From Burkholderia cepacia GG4 (GTDB lineage Bacteria; Pseudomonadota; Gammaproteobacteria; Burkholderiales; Burkholderiaceae), in assembly GCF_000292915.1 (NCBI RefSeq), contig NC_018514.1:2046001-2110000 (forward strand): a stretch of 64,000 nt of DNA, given 5' to 3'. The notes under the pieces were generated by a model. The model made no database searches. It worked only from the letters and a program-made list of their open reading frames with translations, and was not told where the DNA came from. The translations under genes were made by a program, and so were the position numbers. Shown one piece after another: positions 49,801 through 60,228 of this stretch; position 1 is the stretch's first letter; every line of letters begins with the position of its first letter.

Positions 49801-49942
49801 TTCCTCCGCCTCTTCCCCGCCTCTCCTCCGTTTCCCCTTCCCGTTTGCCCGCGATCGCAGCACGCCGCATCATGCGCAAGCGACGCTGCAACGCCTTGCC
49901 GAGCATGGCAAGCTGCGAGTCGTTCGATTCCTGTCCGTGCTC

Positions 49943-50440
49943 ATGACTTCCCTCACCGTCATTCACCTGAACGGCCCGATCAACAGCGGCAAGACGACGA
50001 TCGGTCGCGCACTCGCACGCGTGCTGCCCGACGCGCGCTTCATCGACGGCGACGATCACGATGCGCCCGAAGACGTACCGTTCGACGTGCAGTGGGCCAT
50101 CGCGCTGGAACGCCTCGTCATGCACATCGCGGACGCGCGCGAACGTCATCTGGTGATCGCCTATCCCATCGGCGAAGCGGAGTTCGAACGGCTGCACGCC
50201 GCCTGCGCGGCACGCGATGCGCGGCTGTATGTCGTGACCCTGGCGCCGCCGGAAGCGGTCGCGGCGTCGGATCGCGGCGTGCGCACACTGACGGACCGGG
50301 AACGGCAACGGATCGCCGAGATGTATCGGGAAGGGTATGCGGCGCGCGCGTTCAGCGATTGCCTTGTCGATACGTCGAAGGCATCGGCCGATGAGTGTGC
50401 GGCGGATATCGCACGCCGCGCGGCGCTTCCCGCACGTTGA
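49943..50440 (+). CDS. P-loop kinase-like protein
   Basis: 165 residues from MTSLTVIHLNGPINSGKTTI; NGPINSGKTT is a Walker A and the size resembles shikimate or gluconate kinase-type small NMP-like kinases. DGDDHDAPEDVPFD may be the acidic metal site. Substrate unknown; a longer start has no support. Confidence 0.75.
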   Translation: MTSLTVIHLNGPINSGKTTIGRALARVLPDARFIDGDDHDAPEDVPFDVQWAIALERLVMHIADARERHLVIAYPIGEAEFERLHAACAARDARLYVVTLAPPEAVAASDRGVRTLTDRERQRIAEMYREGYAARAFSDCLVDTSKASADECAADIARRAALPAR

Positions 50441-50516
50441 CGCTGCCGTTTCGGTCGCGCACCGTCACGGAGATCCTCGCCGCCGTCCCGTGTATCCTCG
50501 GGACTTTTCACCACCC

Positions 50517-50834
50517 GTGAACGACACCCGATACGACCTGACGACACGATGCGGCGCCATCCTCGCGTGGATCGCGGTCATTGAAATCGGCGCGATGGTG
50601 ATGTGCTACGGCGATGCGAGCTCGATGGCGGATCCGTATGCCGGCGTAGGCGTGCTCAGCCCCGGTCTCCGGGTCATGGCTGCGATCTCCGTCCTGGCGC
50701 TTGCCGTCGGCATCGGCTGCCTCGCGGCCGACACGCCGAAACCGGACCAAGCGCCACGGACCTCGTTCCGTGTCGCGCGACCGCCGCACCTTCTGCTCTG
50801 CATCCCGGGCGCGTGGTTCTGGCTCCATGCGTGA
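50517..50834 (+). CDS. Small membrane protein of unknown function
   Basis: 105 residues from a GTG (VNDTRYDLTTRC). Three hydrophobic stretches (AILAWIAVIEIGAMVMCYG; VMAAISVLALAVGIGCLA; LLLCIPGAWFWLHA). The ribosome site is weak, so the start is uncertain. No family recognised. Confidence 0.5.
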   Translation: MNDTRYDLTTRCGAILAWIAVIEIGAMVMCYGDASSMADPYAGVGVLSPGLRVMAAISVLALAVGIGCLAADTPKPDQAPRTSFRVARPPHLLLCIPGAWFWLHA

Positions 50835-50903
50835 GCGACGTCCCGGCCGGTGAGTCCGCGCCGCGTGCGCGTCCGGATGCATGATTGCGGACGCGCCTCG
50901 CCT

Positions 50904-52214
50904 TCAATGATGATGCTGCACCCGCGACACGACCGGCTCGCGCGCGCCCTTGCGGCTCAGCACCAGCGTGACGACCGCCGACACCGCGAGCGTGCCCGCG
51001 ACCACGTACAACCCGGCCGCGTACCCGCCCGTCACATGCTTGAGCCAGCCGATCGCGAACGGCCCGACGAACCCGCCGAGGTTGCCGATCGAGTTGATCA
51101 TCGCGATCCCCGCGGCCGCGCCGGCACCTGACAGGAACGCGCTCGGCATCGCCCACAGTGGCGCCTTCGCGGCGCTGATCCCGATGTTGACGACGACCAG
51201 CGCGAGCACCGTCAAGAGCGCGGTGCTCGCGTGCCCCGCGCACACGAAGCCGATGCAGGCCAGCACGCACGGAATCACGACGTGCCACGTGCGCTCGCCG
51301 GTGCGATCCGAATGCCGCGCCCACCCGATCATCGCGACGACCGCGGCGATGCTCGGGATGCCGGTCAGCAGGCCCGTCTGCAAAGCGGTGAAGCCGAACT
51401 GCCTGACCATCAGCGGCGCCCACAGACCGAGCGTATAGAGGCCCGCCGACGTGCCGAAATAGATCAGCGCGAGCGCCAGCACGCGCGGGTCGCGCAGCGC
51501 CTGCCACGCGCCGGCCGTATGCCCGGCATGCGTGTGCCGCGCGTCGGCTTCGGACTTCAGCTTCGCGATCAGCCAGTCGCGCTCGTCCGGCTGCAGCCAC
51601 GCGGCCTTCGACGGCGCATCGGTCAGGCACTTCAGCACGACGAAGCCGAGCACGACCGCGGGCAGCGCTTCGACGATGTACAGCATCTGCCAGTCGGCGA
51701 GCCCGAACATCGGCGGCATCTGCATGATCGCGCCCGACAGCGGCGAACCGATCGCGGTGGAGATCGGCGCCGCCGCCATGAACCATGCGGCGGCCACCGC
51801 GCGCTGCTTCGCCGGAAACCACAGGCTCAGGTACAGGATGATGCCGGGGAAGAACCCGGCTTCGGCCACGCCGAGCAGGAAACGCAATGCGTAGAAGCTC
51901 GTCGGCCCGGCCGCGAACGCGGACACCGCCGACACGATGCCCCACGTGATCATCACGCGCGCGATCCAGATGCGTGCGCCGACGCGGTGGAGGATCAGGT
52001 TGCTCGGCACTTCAAACAGGAAGTAGCCGATGAAGAACAGGCCGCCGCCGAGCCCGAACGCGGTCGGCGACAGGCCGATCGCCTGGTTCATCGTCATCGC
52101 CGCGAAGCCGACGTTGACGCGATCGAGAAAGCTGACGAAGTAAAGCAGCATCACGAACGGAATGATGCGCCACATCAGTTTCCGCGCGACGCGAGTTTCC
52201 AGATCCGCCTGCAT
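50904..52214 (-). CDS. MFS transporter, tartrate/anion-cation symporter type
   Basis: 436 residues from MQADLETRVARKLMWRIIPF. Twelve TM helices, ACS family: FVSFLDRVNVGFAAMTMN, LHRVGARIWIARVMITWG and GVAEAGFFPGIILYLSLWFP match TtuB-like tartrate carriers. It precedes the cytoplasmic tartrate/D-malate dehydrogenase gene at higher coordinates on the same strand, fitting an uptake-plus-oxidation module. Confidence 0.88.
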   Translation of the reverse strand: MQADLETRVARKLMWRIIPFVMLLYFVSFLDRVNVGFAAMTMNQAIGLSPTAFGLGGGLFFIGYFLFEVPSNLILHRVGARIWIARVMITWGIVSAVSAFAAGPTSFYALRFLLGVAEAGFFPGIILYLSLWFPAKQRAVAAAWFMAAAPISTAIGSPLSGAIMQMPPMFGLADWQMLYIVEALPAVVLGFVVLKCLTDAPSKAAWLQPDERDWLIAKLKSEADARHTHAGHTAGAWQALRDPRVLALALIYFGTSAGLYTLGLWAPLMVRQFGFTALQTGLLTGIPSIAAVVAMIGWARHSDRTGERTWHVVIPCVLACIGFVCAGHASTALLTVLALVVVNIGISAAKAPLWAMPSAFLSGAGAAAGIAMINSIGNLGGFVGPFAIGWLKHVTGGYAAGLYVVAGTLAVSAVVTLVLSRKGAREPVVSRVQHHH

Positions 52215-52409
52215 GTGTCTCCTCCTGCGAGGTCGAGCCGTGCTCTGTCCTCGCGTGCTCGGTGCGTACTGGCCGGTGTCACGACGAAGCGTGTGCACCG
52301 GCACCCGGCTCGCGTCGAACCCGCGAGTCGCGGGCAGCAAATGCCGGGGCGGGGCGAAGCGCCGGTGAACGGCCGCGCGCATGCGCCGCCGTCGCCATGC
52401 TCGCCGCCG

Positions 52410-53492
52410 TCAGGCTGCGACCGCCGCGTTCGCGACGCGCTCGCAGACGGCGGCCGTCACCTGCGCGGTCGTCGCGCTGCCGCCGAGGTCGCGCGTATGC
52501 AGCGACGGGTCGGCCGTCACGGCCTCGATCGCCTGCATCACGCGCGCGGCCGCGTCGGTCTCGCCGAGATGCTCGAGCAGCATCACGACCGACCAGAACG
52601 TGCCGACCGGATTCGCGAGCCCCTTGCCCATGATGTCGAACGCAGAGCCGTGGATCGGCTCGAACATCGACGGATAGCGGCGCTCCGGATCGATGTTGCC
52701 GGTCGGCGCGATGCCGAGGCTGCCGGCGAGCGCAGCGGCGAGATCGCTGAGGATGTCCGCGTGCAGGTTGGTCGCGACGATCGTGTCGAGCGACGCCGGG
52801 CGGTTCACCATGCGCGCGGTCGCGGCGTCGACGAGTTCCTTGTCCCACGTGACGTCGGGGAATTCCTGCGCGATCTGCTTCGCGATCTCGTCCCACATCA
52901 CCATCGCGTGACGCTGCGCGTTGCTCTTCGTGATCACGGTCAGCAGCTTGCGCGGGCGCGACTGCGCGAGCCGGAACGCGAAACGCATGATGCGTTCGAC
53001 GCCGGCCCGCGTGAGGATCGACACGTCGGTCGCGGCCTCGATCGGATGACCCTGGTGCACGCGGCCGCCGACGCCCGCATATTCGCCTTCCGAGTTCTCG
53101 CGCACGATTACCCAGTTCAGGTCTTCCGGCCCGCAGCGCTTCAGCGGCGCGTCGATGCCGGGCAGGATGCGCGTCGGGCGCACGTTCGCGTACTGGTCGA
53201 AGCCCTGGCAGATCCTCAGGCGCAGGCCCCACAGCGTCACGTGGTCGGGCACGTCGGGGTCACCTGCCGAGCCGAACAGGATCGCGTCCTTGCCGCGCAG
53301 CGCGTCGAGGCCATCGGCCGGCATCATCGCGCCGTGCTGGCGGTAGTAATCGGCGCCCCAGTCGAAATCCTCGAACTCGAACGCAAAGCGGTCGCTGCCG
53401 CGAGCCAGTGCTTCCAGCACCTGCTTGCCGGCCGGCACCACCTCCTTGCCGATGCCGTCGCCGGGAATGGTCGCGATACGGTAGGTCTTCAT
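52410..53492 (-). CDS. ttuC: Tartrate/D-malate dehydrogenase
   Basis: 360 residues from MKTYRIATIPGDGIGKEVVPAG. Beta-decarboxylating dehydrogenase family (isopropylmalate/isocitrate type): RENSEGEYAGVGGR, TKSNAQRHAMVMW, VATNLHADILSDLAAALAGS and FEPIHGSAFDI are the metal, NAD and substrate motifs. Equally close in type to DmlA. Divergent LysR regulator alongside. Confidence 0.9.
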   Translation of the reverse strand: MKTYRIATIPGDGIGKEVVPAGKQVLEALARGSDRFAFEFEDFDWGADYYRQHGAMMPADGLDALRGKDAILFGSAGDPDVPDHVTLWGLRLRICQGFDQYANVRPTRILPGIDAPLKRCGPEDLNWVIVRENSEGEYAGVGGRVHQGHPIEAATDVSILTRAGVERIMRFAFRLAQSRPRKLLTVITKSNAQRHAMVMWDEIAKQIAQEFPDVTWDKELVDAATARMVNRPASLDTIVATNLHADILSDLAAALAGSLGIAPTGNIDPERRYPSMFEPIHGSAFDIMGKGLANPVGTFWSVVMLLEHLGETDAAARVMQAIEAVTADPSLHTRDLGGSATTAQVTAAVCERVANAAVAA

Positions 53493-53600
53493 GCTGACAT
53501 CCTCGATTGCGCGTGAGCGTGAATGCACTTTACCGAACCGGGAGTGCAGAAACCGGGGCTATACTCAAAGCATCTTTAACTTCAATTCACAAATCCCGTC

Positions 53601-54509
53601 ATGGCGGATACCGTCCAGCCGGCCGATCTCGGCTTCTTCTCGACGCTGGCCGCGTCGGGCAGCCTGAGCGCGGCAGCGCGTGAGCTCGGGCTGACCGCGG
53701 CGGCCGTCAGCAAGCGGCTCACGCAAATGGAGCGGCGCGCGGGCGTGACGCTCGTCAACCGCACCACGCGGCGCATGATGCTGACGCCCGAGGGCGACGT
53801 TTATCTCGACTACGCGCGCCGGATCCTCGACCAGATGGACGAGCTGGGCGAACTGCTCGGCAGCGCGAAGCAGCGCCCGAAGGGGCTGCTGCGCGTGAAC
53901 GCGACGCTCGGTTTCGGGCGCAGCCACGTCGGCCCGGCGATCTCGCGCTTCGTTGCGCGCTATCCGGAGGTGTCGGTGCAGCTGCAGTTGTCGGTGATGC
54001 CGCCGCCGCTCACGGACGACGCGTTCGACGTGTGCATCCGCTTCGGCGAGCCGCCCGACACTCGCGTCGTCGCGCGGCGGCTCGCGCCGAACCGCCGGCT
54101 GCTGTGCGCGGCGCCCGCATATCTCGCGCGGCACGGGACGCCGGGCACGCCGCACGAACTGGCGCGGCACAACTGCATCGGCATCCGGCAGGGTGACGAG
54201 GGTTACGGGATCTGGCGCCTGACGAACGGGCGCGGCGCGGCGCGCAACACGGAAGCCGTGCGGATCAACGGCAACCTGACGACCAACGACGGCGAGATCG
54301 CGGTGAAGTGGGCGCTCGACGGGCACGGGATCCTGATGCGCGCCGAATGGGATATCCGCGACTATCTGGCCGACGGGCGCCTCGTCGTCGTGCTGCCCGA
54401 CTATGAGACGCCGAGCGCGGATATCTATGCGGTGTATGCGCAGCGGCATCAGATGTCCGCGCGGATCCGTGCGTTCGTGGATTTTCTGGCGGGAGAGCTG
54501 GGCGGGTGA
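53601..54509 (+). CDS. LysR-family regulator of the tartrate/malate genes
   Basis: 302 residues. HTH with LGFFSTLAASGSLSAAARELGLTAAAVSKRL and a CrgA/DmlR-type effector domain (LLRVNATLGFGRSHVGPAIS). Divergent from the dehydrogenase with a 108-bp gap, so a role as its substrate-responsive activator is likely. Confidence 0.9.
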   Translation: MADTVQPADLGFFSTLAASGSLSAAARELGLTAAAVSKRLTQMERRAGVTLVNRTTRRMMLTPEGDVYLDYARRILDQMDELGELLGSAKQRPKGLLRVNATLGFGRSHVGPAISRFVARYPEVSVQLQLSVMPPPLTDDAFDVCIRFGEPPDTRVVARRLAPNRRLLCAAPAYLARHGTPGTPHELARHNCIGIRQGDEGYGIWRLTNGRGAARNTEAVRINGNLTTNDGEIAVKWALDGHGILMRAEWDIRDYLADGRLVVVLPDYETPSADIYAVYAQRHQMSARIRAFVDFLAGELGG

Positions 54510-54639
54510 CGGGGGCAGGCGCCAATACACTCTGCCGTATCAAGATCGCAGCGTGGTCGTGGCCGGCGCCGGCAGCCGCGCGCCGCACCGAATACAATGC
54601 CCCGATCCCCCGCTGCTGCGCCAACCTGCCGGAGCCGCC

Positions 54640-55266
54640 ATGTTCGACCTGACTACCCTGACCACCTTCACCGCCGTCGTACTGGGTCTATTCCTGATCC
54701 CCGGCCCCGCCGTGCTGCTCGTGCTGAGCCGCACCGTGCAGGGCGGCCGCAAGACCGGCATCCTGACCGGGCTCGGCGTCGCGAGCGGCGACTTCGTGCA
54801 CACGCTGTTCGCAGCCGCCGGGCTGTCGGCGCTGCTGATGACGTCGGCGCTCGCGTTCAACGTCGTGAAGCTGGTCGGCGCGGCATACCTGATCTACCTC
54901 GGCGTGCGCGCGCTGCTCGACCGGCCGTCCGATCCGTCGCTGCCGAAGGTGTCGCCCGTCACGCCGCTGAAGGCGTACCTGCAGGCGATCCCGGCCGAAG
55001 TGCTGAACCCGAAGACCGCGCTGTTCTTCCTCGCGTTCATGCCGCAGTTCGTGCATCCCGAACGCGGCTCGACGTTCGTGCAGTTCGCGGTGCTCGGGCT
55101 GATCTTCGTCGTGCTCAGCTCGCTCTACACGACGCTGATCGCCTGCTCGATCCGCCCGCTCGGCCGCCTCGTGAAGCGGCTCGCGTGGCTCACGCGCTGG
55201 CAGGGGAAGATCATCGGCTCGATCTTCATCGCGCTCGGGTTGCGCGTCGCGGTGCAGCAGCGCTGA
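54640..55266 (+). CDS. LysE-family amino acid exporter
   Basis: 208 residues, six TM helices. FLIPGPAVLLVLSRTVQGGRKTGILTGLG and NPKTALFFLAFMPQFV are the RhtB/LysE signatures. GGAGCCGCC immediately precedes the ATG. Probably exports homoserine, threonine or a related amino acid. Confidence 0.9.
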   Translation: MFDLTTLTTFTAVVLGLFLIPGPAVLLVLSRTVQGGRKTGILTGLGVASGDFVHTLFAAAGLSALLMTSALAFNVVKLVGAAYLIYLGVRALLDRPSDPSLPKVSPVTPLKAYLQAIPAEVLNPKTALFFLAFMPQFVHPERGSTFVQFAVLGLIFVVLSSLYTTLIACSIRPLGRLVKRLAWLTRWQGKIIGSIFIALGLRVAVQQR

Positions 55267-55300
55267 CGCGCGTGAGCGGCTGATTGCCGCGCCTGCCCGA

Positions 55301-56917
55301 CTACAACGCCCCCAGCGCGTCCCGCACCCCGTCCCAATCGAGCCCGAACCGCGCAAGATACTTGCGCAACCGGTCCGCATCGTTCGGCTGCCTCTTGCTC
55401 TGCCGCGACACGGCGAACAGCGTGCGGCCGGCCTCCGACAAACTCGCCGACACTCGGCACACATCGAGCACGCGTTCAAGCTGCACGCGGTCGAACAGGT
55501 CGAGTTCCGCCGCGCGCGCACCGAACACCGCGTCGACGCACGCGTCCGCGGCCCGAGCACCGCCCGGCGATGACCAGGTGCGGATCAGCCGATCGACCTC
55601 GTGCTCCGCAATCGCTTCGGTAATCCGCCCCGAATCGGCCAGCGTCGCCATCCGCGTGACCGATGCGGACAGCTCGCGGAAGTTGCCGGCCCATGCCGCG
55701 CGCGGCGACGCCGCGAACGCGAGATAGCGCCGCTTCGCCTCCACGTTGAACCGCACCTGTTCGCCCTGCTCTCGCCCGAAGCGATCGAGTTCGAATTCGA
55801 GGTTCGGCTCGATGTCCTCGCGACGCTCGGCCAGCCCGGGCAATTCGTACGTCCACAGGTTGATCCGCGCATACAGGTCCTCGCGGAACGTGCCGGCCGC
55901 CACCATCTGCCGCAGGTCGCGATGCGTGCCCGCGATCAGCTCGAAGTCGCTGGTCGCCTCGACGTCCGCACCGACCGGCAGGAAGCGCTTCTCCTCGATC
56001 GCCTTCAGCAGCATCGCCTGCTCGTCGAGCCCGAGTTCGCCGATCTCGTCGAGAAACAGCAGGCCACCGTCCGCCGCGCGCAGCAAGCCCGCGCGTGCGG
56101 ACTGCGCGCCGGTGAACGCGCCTTTCACATGGCCGAACAGCGTCGACATCGCCGCATCGCCACGCAGCGTCGCGCAGTTGATCTCGATGAACGGCCCCGC
56201 GAGCCGATGACGGCCGCGCTTCAGTTCGTACACGCGTTTCGCGAGAAACGACTTGCCAGCGCCGGTCGGACCGACGAGCAGCATCGGCGCACGCGAGCGC
56301 ACCGCCACGCGCTCCAGTTGCTCGATCAGCGCGTTGAAGCGCGCGTTGCGCGTCGCGATGCCGGCCTTCAGGAACGACACCGTTTCGTCGCGCTCGCGCG
56401 TGAAGCGCTGGGCGATCCGGTTGTAGCGCGACAGGTCGAGATCGATCACCGATACCGTGCCCGGCCCGCTCGGCCCTTCGTCGGTCTGCTTCGGCGGCCC
56501 CGTCTGCACGAGACGCGCGGGCAGGTAACGCGCTTCCGCGAGCAGGAACCAGCAGATCTGCGCGACGTGCGTGCCGGGCGTGATGTGGATCAGGTAATCC
56601 TCGTGCTCGAGGTCGAACGGGTAGGCGCGCGCGTAGTCGTGCAGCGTCGCGTAGACCTCCTCGAAATCCCACGGGTCGCGGATCGTGACCGGCGTGAGCC
56701 GCACGTCGGTATGCGGCGACAGCTGCGCGAGCTCGTCCCGCACGTGATTCGCGAGACGCACGTATTCCTGCGGATACAGCAGTTCGAGCCGGTCGATCTT
56801 CAGGTCGGGGTGTTCGCACAGCGAAATCGTCGGCCGCCATTTGGGGTAGCGACGCGCCGTGCGGTCGCCCTGGTCGAGCACGATGCCGAGAAAGCCGATG
56901 GCGACGGTCTTGCGCAT
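55301..56917 (-). CDS. rtcR: RNA-repair operon activator, CARF plus sigma-54 AAA+
   Basis: 538 residues from MRKTVAIGFLGIVLDQGD. The N-terminal region (about 1-180) is the CARF-type sensor of RtcR. The central AAA+ domain carries GPTGAGKS (Walker A), GAFTGAQ (sigma-54 contact loop) and LLFLDEIGEL (Walker B). The C-terminal helical part binds DNA. RtcR activates RtcB-type RNA ligase genes from sigma-54 promoters in response to RNA damage. Divergent from the slipin-rtcB operon. Confidence 0.95.
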   Translation of the reverse strand: MRKTVAIGFLGIVLDQGDRTARRYPKWRPTISLCEHPDLKIDRLELLYPQEYVRLANHVRDELAQLSPHTDVRLTPVTIRDPWDFEEVYATLHDYARAYPFDLEHEDYLIHITPGTHVAQICWFLLAEARYLPARLVQTGPPKQTDEGPSGPGTVSVIDLDLSRYNRIAQRFTRERDETVSFLKAGIATRNARFNALIEQLERVAVRSRAPMLLVGPTGAGKSFLAKRVYELKRGRHRLAGPFIEINCATLRGDAAMSTLFGHVKGAFTGAQSARAGLLRAADGGLLFLDEIGELGLDEQAMLLKAIEEKRFLPVGADVEATSDFELIAGTHRDLRQMVAAGTFREDLYARINLWTYELPGLAERREDIEPNLEFELDRFGREQGEQVRFNVEAKRRYLAFAASPRAAWAGNFRELSASVTRMATLADSGRITEAIAEHEVDRLIRTWSSPGGARAADACVDAVFGARAAELDLFDRVQLERVLDVCRVSASLSEAGRTLFAVSRQSKRQPNDADRLRKYLARFGLDWDGVRDALGAL

Positions 56918-57066
56918 GTTTATCTCGTGGGATAAGAGACGATCCAATTGTATCGAAATTCCATGCTTCTCCAATGCGGAGCGCATGGGCGCTCAATGCC
57001 AAAAAACAAACAATTCCCTTTTATTTTCAAACACATCAGAAATATCTCGAGCACAAACGCGCCCAC

Positions 57067-57082
57067 TGGCACGCTCCTCGCT
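57067..57082 (+). promoter_or_regulatory. Sigma-54 promoter
   Basis: TGGCACG-CTCC-TCGCT matches the -24/-12 consensus (TGGCACG-N4-TTGCW) with one change. The predicted start is near 57093, so about 490 nt of leader precede the slipin ATG. AT-rich DNA at 57000-57050 probably holds RtcR sites. Confidence 0.85.
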
Positions 57083-57206
57083 CAATAGAAGGCGCCGGAT
57101 GTCCCGCTGGCCCGCGAGCCAGGGTTCACAAAGCCCTGCTGGTGCGCCGCCGCCGAACCTCGTTCGTCGCGGTCGCGTATGCCGCCATGGACGGACGAAG
57201 GCAAAG

Positions 57207-57254
57207 GGGCGCGCTCAGGCATGCCACGTCCGGGTTCGAATCCCGGGGCGCCCA
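57207..57254 (+). ncRNA. tRNA-like minihelix in the RNA-repair leader
   Basis: GGGCGCG at 57207-57213 pairs (six of seven) with GGCGCCC at 57247-57253. The T arm CCGGG-TTCGAAT-CCCGG at 57230-57246 is exact, with discriminator A57254 and no CCA. Only 16 nt replace the D, anticodon and variable arms, so it cannot be a working tRNA. GGCGCC at 57091-57096 could pair with the same 3' strand instead. Confidence 0.7.
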
Positions 57255-57255
57255 T

Positions 57256-57328
57256 TGTTCGGAAGCTCATTCTGGTGGAGCAACCGGTGCAAGCCGGTGT
57301 GTGGCGGGTTCGAATCCCGTCCGAACGC
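57256..57328 (+). ncRNA. Near-complete tRNA-like element with a 6-nt anticodon loop
   Basis: Acceptor TGTTCGG (57256-57262)/CCGAACG (57321-57327); D stem GCTC/GAGC with a GG-containing loop; anticodon stem ACCGG/CCGGT (57283-57298) with only six loop bases (TGCAAG); variable region GTGTG; T arm GCGGG-TTCGAAT-CCCGT. Position 8 is A rather than U and there is no CCA. Full cloverleaf shape but defective as a decoding tRNA. Confidence 0.75.
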
Positions 57329-57585
57329 CGTCCGCAAGGACGGTCGGTTGATCGAAGCAGTACCGCCGGTGCGGGCCGACAGGCCCGCCGCGCGTCGGAC
57401 CGGTTGCGGTTCCGCGCGATCGGCCGGGCGGCCGGACGGCCCGCGCGAATGCGCACGACGACGCGATGCAGGAGGCGTCGCCGCGTGCTGCAGCGCCGGG
57501 CCAGCGCGCCGCCCGCCCGATCGCGTCGCACCCCGATCCGTGCGATGCGCGTCGCCCGGCGGCCATTGAAGAAAAGGACAAGAAT

Positions 57586-58725
57586 ATGTGGAAGCGTCAT
57601 GTGGTGAAAAAGAACGAACGCGCGCTGCTGATGAATGAGGGCGATTTCGTGAAGGTGCTGGAACCGGGCGTGTTCAAGGCATTCGATCCGTTCAGGCGGC
57701 TGTCGGTGCAGACCGCGCGTCTCGACGCGCCGCTCGCCGACCAGGCGCTGGCCGACTACCTGCGTCACGACGCGCAGCACGTGCTCGCGCAATACTTCGT
57801 CGCGATGGACCTGACCGACGACGAAGCGGGCCTGCGCTACGAGGACGACGTGCTCGTCGAGATCCTGCCGCCCGGCACGCGCCGGCTGTACTGGCGCGGC
57901 CTGATCGCGCATCGGCTGGAGCGCGTCGATCTCGCGCGGGACAGCATGCTGCCGGCCACGCTCGTGAAGCGCATCGCGCAACCGGCGCTGCGTGCGCGCG
58001 GCATGGCGGGCCTGATCGGCGTGCTGCTGGCGCAGGTGCCGGCGTATCACGTCGGGGTGCTGAAGATCGACGGCAAGATCGAGCGGCTGCTGGATGCGGG
58101 CGTTGCGGCATTCTGGCGCTTCAATCGCGACGTGTCGGTCGAGCTCGTCGACCTGCGCCTGCAGGCGCTCGAAGTCGCCGGCCAGGAAATCCTGACGCGC
58201 GACAAGGTCGCGCTGCGGCTGAACCTGTCGGCGACGTGGTGCTATGCGGACGTGCTGCATGCGTTCGGCCAGCTGCAGAAGCCGGTCGAGCACCTGTATC
58301 GCGAGCTGCAGTTCGCGCTGCGCGCGGCCGTCGGCACGCGCTCGCTCGACGAACTGCTGGAGGACAAGCAGGCGATCGACGAGGTCGTGATCGCACAGGT
58401 GCGCACGCGCCTCGCGCAGTCGGGCGTGGACGTGCGCAGCGTCGGCGTGAAGGATATCGTGCTGCCGGGCGACATGAAGACGATCCTCGCGCAGGTAGTC
58501 GAAGCGGAAAAAGCCGCGCAGGCGAACGTGATCCGCCGCCGCGAGGAAACGGCGGCGACGCGCTCGCTGCTGAACACCGCGAAGGTGATGGAAGAGAACC
58601 CGACCGCGCTGCGGCTCAAGGAGCTGGAAACGCTCGAGCGCGTCGCGGAACGGATCGACCGCATCTCGGTGTTCGGCGGTCTCGACCAGGTGCTGAACGG
58701 GCTCGTCAGCATCAAGGGCGCTTGA
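57586..58725 (+). CDS. Slipin (SPFH/band 7) family membrane protein
   Basis: 379 residues from MWKRHVVKKNERALLMNEGD, with AAGGA upstream. The SPFH domain is in the second half (SVELVDLRLQALEVAGQEIL, KDIVLPGDMKTILAQVVEAEK), followed by a helical end. There is no long N-terminal TM hairpin as in stomatin, so membrane contact may be peripheral. It lies between the tRNA-like leader and rtcB, 60 bp before the latter. Role in RNA repair unknown; scaffold or membrane-stress sensor are possibilities. Confidence 0.88.
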   Translation: MWKRHVVKKNERALLMNEGDFVKVLEPGVFKAFDPFRRLSVQTARLDAPLADQALADYLRHDAQHVLAQYFVAMDLTDDEAGLRYEDDVLVEILPPGTRRLYWRGLIAHRLERVDLARDSMLPATLVKRIAQPALRARGMAGLIGVLLAQVPAYHVGVLKIDGKIERLLDAGVAAFWRFNRDVSVELVDLRLQALEVAGQEILTRDKVALRLNLSATWCYADVLHAFGQLQKPVEHLYRELQFALRAAVGTRSLDELLEDKQAIDEVVIAQVRTRLAQSGVDVRSVGVKDIVLPGDMKTILAQVVEAEKAAQANVIRRREETAATRSLLNTAKVMEENPTALRLKELETLERVAERIDRISVFGGLDQVLNGLVSIKGA

Positions 58726-58785
58726 TGCAGGAAACGGCGCGGCGCATGGGTGCCGCGCCGGACGCATGAACGAATGGTGAAGCCA

Positions 58786-60009
<1,224 letters not shown>

Positions 60010-60039
60010 CGCGACGCAGTGAACGCCCGCCGACAGACG

Positions 60040-60071
60040 AACGGCGCGATGCCCGCAGGCATCGCGCCGTT
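60040..60071 (+). terminator. Terminator of the slipin-rtcB operon
   Basis: Perfect 14-bp stem AACGGCGCGATGCC with a CGCA loop, followed by TTCC. Confidence 0.8.
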
Positions 60072-60228
60072 TCCGCATCTGCCCGCGTTCGGCCGCGGTC
60101 GCACGAATCGTCACCCTGGCGGCGGTATACTCGATGCTGCCCGGCGCGCTCGACTCGCCCTGCGCGCTTACGATGCGCTTGCAACCGGACATCCGCCCTT
60201 CGCCCCGTCACCGCCGATACGAACCGTC

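Noticed and set aside
57207..57328. Two ordinary tRNA genes
   Set aside because: One lacks D and anticodon arms, and the other has a six-base anticodon loop, no U8 and no CCA. Reported instead as tRNA-like RNAs.
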